Assembly (NCBI RefSeq): GCF_028993615.1
Contig: NZ_CP118632.1
Location: 1 to 64,000, forward strand
Length of the DNA stretch: 64,000 bases
DNA from: Herbaspirillum sp. WKF16
Lineage (GTDB): Bacteria; Pseudomonadota; Gammaproteobacteria; Burkholderiales; Burkholderiaceae_D
Reading direction: 5' to 3'
Shown here: one piece after another, positions 20,875 through 28,108 of the stretch
Layout of the letters: every line of letters starts with the position of its first letter
Numbering within the stretch: the stretch's first letter is position 1
Position numbers and translations under genes: made by a program
The notes under the pieces: model-generated
The model's database searches: none
What the model was told of the DNA's origin: nothing
What the model saw: only the letters and a program-made list of their open reading frames with translations

Positions 20875-21049
20875 CGACCGCCAAAAGGCGACGGTCTATT
20901 TATCATATTTAAATCACCATAAACTATAAGTCATATTTATCAAATTATAGCGATTCAGTGTGCAGTTCTCGCATGTTATCTATATGGGTTCTATGCAGCG
21001 CCGTTCTACTCGTCTGGCGCCACCCTGTTTTCTACTGTCGGAGCCCACG

Positions 21050-21883
21050 ATGTCATCCATCTCGACTTCTCCTCAGATCGACCCAACCACCCTCTCCCGC
21101 GCCCGCCGCTGGATCAAAGACGCCGAGAGCATCATCGTCACCGCCGGCGCTGGCATGGGTGTCGATTCCGGCTTGCCGGACTTCCGTGGGGATGAGGGTT
21201 TCTGGAAGGCGTATCCGCCGCTGGCCAGGGCCGGCCTCAGCTTCACCGACATCGCCAATGGAGAGGCCTTCGGCGATGATCCGGAGTTGTCCTGGGGCTT
21301 CTATGGGCATCGGTTGGCGCTGTATCGAGAGACCGAGCCACATGCGGGGTTTACGCTGCTGCGCGAGCTGGGTTGGAGCAAGCAGTATGGGATTTTCTTC
21401 TTCACCAGCAATGTCGACGGGCAGTTCCAGAAGGCGGGGGTGGCCGGCAATCGTATCGTCGAGTGCCATGGCAGCATCCATTCCCTGCAATGCGACAAGG
21501 ATTGTGCGGGCATGATCTGGTCGGCCGATATGCTGGTGCCGGTGGTGGATGCGGAGCATTGCCGGCTGCGCTCGCCGCTGCCGCGGTGCCCGTTGTGCAA
21601 TGCGGTGGCGCGGCCGAATATCCTGATGTTCAATGACTACCGCTGGAACGACAATCGCACCGACGTCCAGTACGAGCGCATGCGCCGCTGGCTGAGCACG
21701 GCCAGGCGGCCGGTGGTGATCGAGATCGGCGCCGGCAAGTCGGTGCCGACCGTGCGGCGCATGGGCGAGAACCTGGGCTTGCCGCTGGTGCGCATCAACC
21801 CGCGCGAGTGGCAGGTGTGCGGGCCGGATCAGATTGGATTGCCTTGTGGGGCGTTGGAGGGGCTGAGGCTGCTGTTGAAGTGA
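21050..21883 (+). CDS. SIR2-family NAD-dependent deacetylase
   Basis: The 277-residue sirtuin-fold protein uses NAD+ to deacylate lysines, or may be a related NAD-consuming enzyme. The NAD-binding motif is GAGMGVDSGLPDFRG, the catalytic histidine lies in CHGSIH, and a Cys tetrad is visible as CDKDC and CPLC. The final Rossmann motif is GAGKSVPTVR. I chose ATG 21050 because GGAG is 7-10 bases upstream; an upstream in-frame ATG at 20960 lacks one. It has core-genome GC and marks the right flank of the AT-rich island. It is single-domain, unlike fused Sir2 defence proteins. Confidence 0.9.
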   Translation: MSSISTSPQIDPTTLSRARRWIKDAESIIVTAGAGMGVDSGLPDFRGDEGFWKAYPPLARAGLSFTDIANGEAFGDDPELSWGFYGHRLALYRETEPHAGFTLLRELGWSKQYGIFFFTSNVDGQFQKAGVAGNRIVECHGSIHSLQCDKDCAGMIWSADMLVPVVDAEHCRLRSPLPRCPLCNAVARPNILMFNDYRWNDNRTDVQYERMRRWLSTARRPVVIEIGAGKSVPTVRRMGENLGLPLVRINPREWQVCGPDQIGLPCGALEGLRLLLK

Positions 21884-22017
21884 GAGCGGCTATCATGGGC
21901 GCTCACGGTCGCCTGCATCCTGCAGGCCAACCTGTTTCGGTTGGCGAGGACGATGGCAGGTACATGTCACGGCGATAGATGCAATTGCAAAAGCGATCAA
22001 CAAGGGGATCAGGGGGA

Positions 22018-23418
22018 ATGAATAAATCCGAGTATCTGTCCGGCGCCGTCGTCGACTTTGTCAACTGGTTGGCTGCGAACCTGGAGAGCAACGAGTTCAG
22101 GCACAGCTGGAATAACCGGCGTAAGCCTCACCAGCGGTGGACATGCGAGAGCGTGTACGACGCCTATCTCCAGTATCAGTGGCCGCATGGTGGTGTGGAC
22201 GAGTTGGGTATCCCCGGCGGTACGGGCTACGCTTCCAATCTTCGGGCGTTGGAGGCCATGCGCGCCGAGCTGATACAGGCGCTGAAAGAGAGCGACAACC
22301 GGCGCACGCGCAATGCCGCGGTGGCCGTCATGCGCTGGGGCGGCGTGGTGCGCGGCAACGTCAGCTGGCTGACCGCCAGGCAAAGCGGCCTGGCGCAGCT
22401 CTTGAAGGAGGTGCGCGCGGCCTTGCATGGCGGCGATGTGACGCGGGAGCCATTGGCTTCGCCTTCGCTGCGCTTCAATGCGGGCATGACCAAGGTGTAT
22501 TCCCTCATCTGCAATGACTTCATCATCTATGACAGTCGCGTCGCGGCGGCATTGGCATGGATGGTGGCGCGGTTCCAGAAAAAGACCGGCGCCGATCCGG
22601 CGAGCCTGGAGGGCCTGCGGTTTGCCTTGCCTGCGCACAAGGAGTCTGCCACGGCCCGCGAGCCCAAGCGGCGCAATCCGAGCAATGAGTTACTGACCTT
22701 TCCTAGGCTCGCTGCCGGCTCCCAATATGCGGCGTGGAACCTGAAGGCCAATTGGTTGCTGAACGCCGTCCTGGATCACCCTGATGCCCGCGAGAGCGGG
22801 TTTGCCAAGCTGGGCGATCGTCGCGCGCAGCTGCGCGCGCTAGAGGCGGCCCTGTTCATGCTCGGCTATGACCTGCCGGAAGGAGAGGCGATGACGCCTG
22901 CTGCGGGCAAGGGCGCAGCCAAGTCGATGTCACCGGAGGACGAGGACTCGACCTGGGAGGAGTGCTTTACCATCGCAAAGGGCAAACGCTTCTTCTACGA
23001 TATCGAGGCAACGCAGCTTGCCACCACCTTGCCCGGCAATGGCACGCCGTACGTGTATCCGGATGAGATCGTCAATCGGACCTTGTCCAACCTGAGGGAG
23101 TTGAATGCGCCGGATGGCGTTTTCGTGCTGGGTAACAGCGCCGACGACGTCGAGAGCAATGAAGAAAAGAATAGCCTGGGTTGCGCCTACACCTTGGCGA
23201 TCAGTTCAGATGCCGCCAGCGCCGGCGTGGCGCCCAGGACCAGTCGCCTCGGTGCGATGCTGGTGGAGCTCGGCGTCTTTGTTCCGCCTGCCGATGGCAA
23301 GAAGCGCGATGGCGATTGGCAACTGAAGGTCGATGCTCCCGGATTGCTGAACGCCGAGGGTGAGTTCGATATCCGCGCTTGCATCAATGCGTGGCTGTCG
23401 GAGCAGGATGGCGAGTGA
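22018..23418 (+). CDS. Hypothetical protein of 466 residues
   Basis: I do not recognise the family with confidence. The N-terminal 280 residues look helical and soluble. They include a well-structured block RFNAGMTKVYSLICNDFIIYD followed by SRVAAALAWMVARF, which faintly recalls helix-hairpin-helix glycosylase folds. The C-terminal 150 residues differ in character (ITIAKGKRFFYDIEATQLA-like, then PYVYPDEIV) and may be a separate domain. No signal peptide or membrane helix is present. The start is supported by AAGGGG about 10 bases upstream. It lies between the sirtuin and hipBA, and the accessory context suggests a defence or stress role, but nothing proves it. Confidence 0.75.
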   Translation: MNKSEYLSGAVVDFVNWLAANLESNEFRHSWNNRRKPHQRWTCESVYDAYLQYQWPHGGVDELGIPGGTGYASNLRALEAMRAELIQALKESDNRRTRNAAVAVMRWGGVVRGNVSWLTARQSGLAQLLKEVRAALHGGDVTREPLASPSLRFNAGMTKVYSLICNDFIIYDSRVAAALAWMVARFQKKTGADPASLEGLRFALPAHKESATAREPKRRNPSNELLTFPRLAAGSQYAAWNLKANWLLNAVLDHPDARESGFAKLGDRRAQLRALEAALFMLGYDLPEGEAMTPAAGKGAAKSMSPEDEDSTWEECFTIAKGKRFFYDIEATQLATTLPGNGTPYVYPDEIVNRTLSNLRELNAPDGVFVLGNSADDVESNEEKNSLGCAYTLAISSDAASAGVAPRTSRLGAMLVELGVFVPPADGKKRDGDWQLKVDAPGLLNAEGEFDIRACINAWLSEQDGE

Positions 23419-23537
23419 TCGGGACGCAGCGCCGGCGAGTTGGATAAGCCAGCTCCGGATACGCCCACATGCACGGCCTGCACTGGATTTACCTCAAAAG
23501 TGCGACTATGATGGTGAACATCGATGATGTATTTATC

Positions 23538-23559
23538 CATCAAAAACACACATTTGATG
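23538..23559 (+). promoter_or_regulatory. Candidate HipB operator
   Basis: The inverted repeat CATCAAA-n8-TTTGATG lies just before the hipB start at 23565, with a further partial copy (GATGATG/CATC) immediately upstream. This is the expected place for an autoregulatory antitoxin operator. Confidence 0.5.
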
Positions 23560-23564
23560 TAAAT

Positions 23565-23870
23565 ATGCGACAAAACAAAGACTTCACATCGCAAGCAGTA
23601 TTGGACGCGCTGGCCAGCCTGGGTGCGCGGATCCGGCGCGCGCGCAAGGCCCGGAAGTTGTCCTTGACGCAGCTGGAGCAGATCACACGCCTTCACCGCA
23701 CGACGCTGGGCAGGCTTGAGCTGGGCGACCCCGGCGTATCCGTCGGGACATTTGCCTCGGTGCTGGAAGCCTTGCAGGAGCTTGCCGAAACCGAGCTCCT
23801 GCTGAGCCGCCCCGAGACGCCGCGGCAGCAGCGCGGGGTTTCCGTGCCCGTGCTCGATCAGGACTTCTGA
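23565..23870 (+). CDS. hipB: HipB-like antitoxin, XRE HTH
   Basis: The 101-residue protein has an XRE helix-turn-helix (LTQLEQITRLHRTTLGRLELG, about residues 33-53). It is directly followed by hipA, whose ATG shares one base with this stop (TGATG). It should neutralise the kinase toxin and repress the operon. I prefer ATG 23565 because further upstream starts (23508, 23469) run through the inverted repeat that looks like its operator. Confidence 0.85.
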   Translation: MRQNKDFTSQAVLDALASLGARIRRARKARKLSLTQLEQITRLHRTTLGRLELGDPGVSVGTFASVLEALQELAETELLLSRPETPRQQRGVSVPVLDQDF

Positions 23871-25207
23871 TGGGGGCGCCCATGCGCCAGATCACCTGCG
23901 CGGTCTTTGATTGTTCCGATCCCGCTGAGCCCCGGCCGATGGCCAGCTTCGGCCTGGACGGCGCCGGCGACGGCGTGCTCGGCTACGGCAAGTATTACAT
24001 CCGGGAGCCGTTCGCGTTCGCCCTGGATCCGGTGCACCTGCCGATGAGCACGCAAATGCAGCCCGTGCGCCGGCGCAGCGACGGTTCGTACGGCGTGCTC
24101 TCCGACGCCGGCCCCAACGCCTGGGGCATGAAACTCACCAGCAGCATCAATCGCCAATACGGGTTGCCGCAACCGGTGACGCCGGTGGATTGGCTGATCA
24201 AGTCGTGGCACTTCGGATCCGGTTGCCTGGGTTTCTCCGAACACTACACCGTCATGCCGGAACAGGGCATCGCCCCGCAGCCGCTGTCGCGACTGGGCGA
24301 GCGGCAGGTCAAGGCGATCGAGGCCCTGGCCGGCGACCCGGATGCGGAGCTGGACGAGGAGGCGGTGCGCTTGTTCTTCCCCGGCGGCAGTCTCGGCGGC
24401 GTGCGGCCCAAGACCGTGGTGATGCATGAAGGGCTGGAGCACATCGCCAAGTTCAGTCGCCCCGATGACAAGTTCGACGTGCCCGCCGCCGAATACGCGA
24501 CCTTGCGGCTGGCGCATGCCGCGGGCGTGAATGTGACGGAGTTTGAACTGGTCGACATCGGCGGCCATTCGGTGCTTCTCGTCGCGCGCTTCGACCGCAC
24601 GCCAGGCGGCGGCCGGATCCACTATCTCAGCGCCAACACCCTGATCGACATCGATGCGGCAGCGTCCGAACAATATCGCTCCGGATATTCCTATGCGGGC
24701 ATCGCGGAGGCGCTGCGTCCGATCGACGACCACGCCCGCGAAGACAGCCACCAGCTGTTCCGCCGCATGGTGCTCAACATCCTGGTCGGCAACATCGACG
24801 ATCACATGCGCAACCACGCCTTGATCAGGCAGGCCGGCGGCCGCTATCGCTTGTCGCCGGCGTTCGACATCGTGCCGCACATCGACGCCTACCATACCCC
24901 GCAATCCATCGGCGTCGGCGCGGACGGCCCCGCCAGCACGATGGCCAACGCCCTCTCGCAATGCCGGCGCTTCCTGCTGCTTGAAAGCGAGGCGCAATCG
25001 ATCATCGATGAGGTGAAGATCCAGGTCGGGCAATGGCGCAATGTGTTTGCCGAAGCCGGCGTCACGAAAAGAGACATGCAGACGCTCAGCACCTGTTTTG
25101 CCAATGCGGATAGCGCCGACCGCGTGCAGGTAGTGGGCGCTGATCTCAGTAGCGCCAAGGCTCCGGCGCCCAAGGGACGACGCAAGGCCGCTAAGCCGCG
25201 CGCCTGA
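23870..25207 (+). CDS. hipA: HipA-like serine/threonine kinase toxin
   Basis: The 445-residue protein is a HipA kinase, a type II toxin whose E. coli relative phosphorylates glutamyl-tRNA synthetase and induces persistence. The Gly-rich loop GGSLGGVRPK contains S174, equivalent in position to the autophosphorylated serine, and K181. The catalytic loop is NIDDHMRNH (D310) and the metal motif is FDIVP (D333). All catalytic residues look intact. ATG 23882 is a possible alternative start. It is coupled to hipB by a one-base overlap. Confidence 0.93.
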   Translation: MGAPMRQITCAVFDCSDPAEPRPMASFGLDGAGDGVLGYGKYYIREPFAFALDPVHLPMSTQMQPVRRRSDGSYGVLSDAGPNAWGMKLTSSINRQYGLPQPVTPVDWLIKSWHFGSGCLGFSEHYTVMPEQGIAPQPLSRLGERQVKAIEALAGDPDAELDEEAVRLFFPGGSLGGVRPKTVVMHEGLEHIAKFSRPDDKFDVPAAEYATLRLAHAAGVNVTEFELVDIGGHSVLLVARFDRTPGGGRIHYLSANTLIDIDAAASEQYRSGYSYAGIAEALRPIDDHAREDSHQLFRRMVLNILVGNIDDHMRNHALIRQAGGRYRLSPAFDIVPHIDAYHTPQSIGVGADGPASTMANALSQCRRFLLLESEAQSIIDEVKIQVGQWRNVFAEAGVTKRDMQTLSTCFANADSADRVQVVGADLSSAKAPAPKGRRKAAKPRA

Positions 25208-25291
25208 AGTGGAACCAGCTTTCGTCTCGGAGAGCTTGCATGGGTAATGGCAGCGCCTTGCTGCGGGTATATCGGGGCGACATGAGGTTCG

Positions 25292-26188
25292 TTACCAGTC
25301 CAGCGACATGCGCGGTATTTTCGCAGCCATCGATGCCTCGCTTTCCCCCTGCTCTTCCGCCACGCGCGCAATTGCGGTGCGCATCAGATCCTGCAACATT
25401 TTTTCCTGCCAACGCATGCCTACGGCCAGCACGTCCTTGGGCAGTGTGCTGAGCTTGACCAACAATGCCCTGCTTCCGGGCGATGCCAGCATGCGGTTCA
25501 GTTCGATCAATTCTGTCGTGGTGAAGTTGCTGTGCAAGCACCGGAGCAAGTTGGCTTGCATGCCGCTCTCATTGGTCAAGGCTTGGCGCATCTTGTTGCG
25601 CAGCTCGGTCTCTACCGCGGCCAGCATGGCATCTCCCAGCGTTGGTATCTGCTGTTTGAAGAACTGCCGGATCGTGACCGGCAGCTTATCGGCAAACGCG
25701 GTTTGCATTTCATCGCTCGGCAGCTGTTGGATAATGGACAAGATCAGCGCCTTGCGCGATTCGCTCAGTGGCGGCGCCTGCCTCTCGTGCCTGTCGTTGA
25801 GTTTGAAGACGAAGCGCTGCTCTGTCGATGTGGCTCGCGCAATATCGCCGCAGATCAGGGGAGGAAAAGTCCTGGCGCCGTTGGCCCGTGCCGCTTCCTG
25901 GTCGAGATCTAAATAACCCGAGGTTCGGGTAATTCCCTGGGATGTGATGCGCCCCTTCTCGTCGATGGCAAACTCGACGGTGACCGCGCCTTCTCGCTGT
26001 TCCATGCGCGCGTACAGAGGATAGTCGAGCGTTGCTGGAGACGTGGAGACGACCTTGCGTTCCCAAGCCGTAATTTCCGCTTCTGTGCAGTCTGCCGGAT
26101 GGCCGGCCAGCGCCGGTTTCATTACGGTTATCAGGATTGCGGCGGCAAAGTGTCGCGACCAGCCCCGCGCCAGATGTGTGTGCTGCAT
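25292..26188 (-). CDS. Secreted TonB-C-like plus DUF2059 protein
   Basis: The 298-residue protein starts with a signal peptide ending near PALAG. Residues about 40-120 resemble a TonB C-terminal domain (YPLYARMEQREGAVTVEFAI, then TRTSGYLDLDQEAARA). The C-terminal 150 residues resemble DUF2059 (LHSNFTTTELIELNRMLASP and KLSTLPKDV). There is no N-terminal TonB membrane helix apart from the signal, so it is probably periplasmic. ATG 26188 has an ideal GGGGGA ribosome-binding site. It is convergent with hipA and divergent from the DUF445 gene. Function is unknown. Confidence 0.75.
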   Translation of the reverse strand: MQHTHLARGWSRHFAAAILITVMKPALAGHPADCTEAEITAWERKVVSTSPATLDYPLYARMEQREGAVTVEFAIDEKGRITSQGITRTSGYLDLDQEAARANGARTFPPLICGDIARATSTEQRFVFKLNDRHERQAPPLSESRKALILSIIQQLPSDEMQTAFADKLPVTIRQFFKQQIPTLGDAMLAAVETELRNKMRQALTNESGMQANLLRCLHSNFTTTELIELNRMLASPGSRALLVKLSTLPKDVLAVGMRWQEKMLQDLMRTAIARVAEEQGESEASMAAKIPRMSLDW

Positions 26189-26309
26189 GGTTCCCCCGAT
26201 TGTTCGAATCACTGTGTAATGTGCTTGCCGGCGACTCCATCGCGGCTGCGTAGCGCGATTGTGGCAAGCAATGCGATCAGCTACCGGGCTGCGGCAGCGT
26301 TATCATCGT

Positions 26310-26336
26310 CATATATCGCCATATGTCGGCATATCG
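26310..26336. promoter_or_regulatory. Three iterated CATATnTCG-like motifs
   Basis: CATATATCG (26310), CATATGTCG (26320) and CATATCG (26330) start every 10 bases, one helical turn apart, about 36 bases upstream of the DUF445 start. The phasing suggests a protein-binding site. The binding factor is unknown. Confidence 0.35.
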
Positions 26337-26371
26337 ATGGAATTGAAACGGCCTTGCGATCTCCAACCCCC

Positions 26372-27631
26372 ATGGACAAACAACAATCCCTGCGCCGCGC
26401 CAAACGATTCGCCCTGCTCTGCCTGCTGGTGGCGGTAGCGGTCTTCATCGCCGCGTCGCTGGCGCCGCGCCTGTGGTGGGTGGATCTGCTGCGGGCCATG
26501 GCCGAGGCGGCGATGGTGGGGGCGCTGGCCGACTGGTTCGCGGTGACGGCGCTGTTTCGCAAGGTGCTGCTGCCGCACACCGCCATCATTCCCCGCAACA
26601 AGGACCGCATCGCCGATAACCTGGCGGTGTTCGTCGAAGAGAAATTCCTGAGCCCGCAGTCGCTGACCGAGCTGGTGCGTCGCCACGACCCGGCGCGGCG
26701 CCTGGCCGGCTGGCTGGCCGCGCCGGAGAATGCGCAGCGCCTGGGCGCCTACATGGCGCAGGCGATGGCCGGCGTGCTGACGCTGACCGACGACCGCAAG
26801 ATCCAGGGCTTCGTGCGCGATGCCTTGCATGCGGCGCTGGGCAAGGTCGACCTCTCCGGCTCGCTGGCCACCATCCTCGATACGCTCACCCGCGACGGCC
26901 GCCACCAGCAGCTGCTGGACCGGGTCATCCAGCAGGTGGTCGAGCTGCTCAACCGCGAGCAGACGCGCGCCTTCATCGCCGAGAGCATGGTCGAGTGGCT
27001 GCGGCGCGAGTATCCGAAGATCGAGAAGGTGTTGCCCTCCAGCTGGATCGGCGAAAAGTCCGCCGAGACCCTGGCCGACATCATCGACAAGCTGCTGACC
27101 GGCGTGGCGGCCGATCCGCAGCATTCACTGCGGCAAGCCTTCGACAGGCAGGTGGCGGGGTTTGTCACGCGGCTGAAGGAGGATGAGGGCCTGCGCGAGC
27201 GCGCCGAGGAGATCAAGCGCGAGCTGCTGGAGGGCGAGGCGGTGAACGCCTATGTGGCGGGCTTGTGGAACAGCCTGCGCGAGTGGCTGCGGCAGGATCT
27301 GGCGCGCGAGGATTCGGTGCTGCATGCCAAGGCTGCGGGCGCCACGCAGTGGGTGGGGCAGGCGCTGCTGGAAGATGCGGAGCTGCGCGCTTCATTGAAC
27401 CGCCACCTGGAGCAGGCGGTGGGCGCGCTGAGTCCGGAGGTGGCGAAGTTCCTCACGCGGCATATCAGCGATACGGTGAAGAATTGGGACGCGGCGGAGC
27501 TGTCGCGGCAGATCGAGCTGAATATCGGGCGGGACCTGCAGTACATCCGGATCAATGGGACGGTGGTGGGCGGGGTGATCGGGGCCTTGTTGTTTGGGGC
27601 TTCGCGGTTGATGCAGTGGCTGGTGGTGTGA
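26372..27631 (+). CDS. DUF445 (YjiN-like) membrane protein
   Basis: The 419-residue protein has an N-terminal transmembrane segment (FALLCLLVAVAVFIAASLA), the DUF445 signature AAMVGALADWFAVTALFR, a long helical region and a C-terminal membrane segment (VVGGVIGALLFGASRLMQWL). This is the layout and length of E. coli YjiN. Function is unknown for the family. I chose ATG 26372 because translation upstream is not family-like. No clear ribosome-binding site is seen. The last codons and stop overlap a tRNA-3'-end-like sequence on the other strand. Confidence 0.9.
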   Translation: MDKQQSLRRAKRFALLCLLVAVAVFIAASLAPRLWWVDLLRAMAEAAMVGALADWFAVTALFRKVLLPHTAIIPRNKDRIADNLAVFVEEKFLSPQSLTELVRRHDPARRLAGWLAAPENAQRLGAYMAQAMAGVLTLTDDRKIQGFVRDALHAALGKVDLSGSLATILDTLTRDGRHQQLLDRVIQQVVELLNREQTRAFIAESMVEWLRREYPKIEKVLPSSWIGEKSAETLADIIDKLLTGVAADPQHSLRQAFDRQVAGFVTRLKEDEGLRERAEEIKRELLEGEAVNAYVAGLWNSLREWLRQDLAREDSVLHAKAAGATQWVGQALLEDAELRASLNRHLEQAVGALSPEVAKFLTRHISDTVKNWDAAELSRQIELNIGRDLQYIRINGTVVGGVIGALLFGASRLMQWLVV

Positions 27632-27669
27632 GGGGGACTCGAACCCCCTCGCCTTCGATGCAACACACC
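27621..27669 (-). other. tRNA 3'-end-like remnant
   Basis: Read on the minus strand it has a T-arm GGGGG-TTCGAGT-CCCCC, a 7-base acceptor 3' strand TCACACC, discriminator A and an encoded CCA. A GGTGTG able to pair with the acceptor lies only 15 bases 5' of the T-stem, so D-arm and anticodon arm are missing. It resembles the 3' end of tRNA-Ser. It covers the DUF445 stop codon (27629-27631) and cannot be a functional tRNA. Confidence 0.5.
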
Positions 27670-27671
27670 AT

Positions 27672-28078
27672 CCGTCGTCCTGACGAAGGTCAGGACCCAG
27701 CGGCTTTCGTTGTGCATCGTCGGTGATCGATGCTTGCTGACGTAGCTGCTCTTCGTTTTCGTGGTGATTTGTTTTGTTATTCCATTTTTCGCTATACACG
27801 CCGAAAGCCGCTGGGTTCCTGCTTTCGCAGGAACGACAAGGAAGAGAGGGCTTGAAGCTTCGAGCGCTTGAGTTGCTCACCTTCCCTTCCACAACCTACC
27901 CGTCGTCCCTGCGAAAGCGGGGACGCAGTGTAGTCCGTCCACCTTTATTCATACGCAACGAAAGCCGCTGGGTCCCTGCCTTCGCAGGGACGACAGGAAA
28001 GAGGGTGCTTGAATCTCCAACCGCTCGAGCCGCCCATCTACCCGTCGTCCCCGCGAAAGCGGGGACCCAGCGACGTTC
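27672..28078. repeat. Cluster of five REP-like palindromes
   Basis: Five copies of the same element family as in the dnaA-dnaN gap, at about 27672, 27802, 27898, 27958 and 28039, in alternating orientation. Each has a GTCGTCC head and a hairpin with GCGAAAGC or CTTTCG at its centre. Several abut CAGCGGCTTTCGTTG. They fill the gap between the convergent DUF445 and autotransporter genes and may act as a transcription end. Confidence 0.85.
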
Positions 28079-28108
28079 AACCGCACATCGCCGCACCCAT
28101 CCCGCCAC

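Noticed and set aside
21050-21883. Sir2 defence effector
   Set aside because: It is a single-domain sirtuin with a Cys tetrad and no partner (HerA, Argonaute or STING-like), so an ordinary deacetylase is simpler.
27621-27669. Functional tRNA gene
   Set aside because: D-arm and anticodon arm are absent and the element is only about 49 bases.
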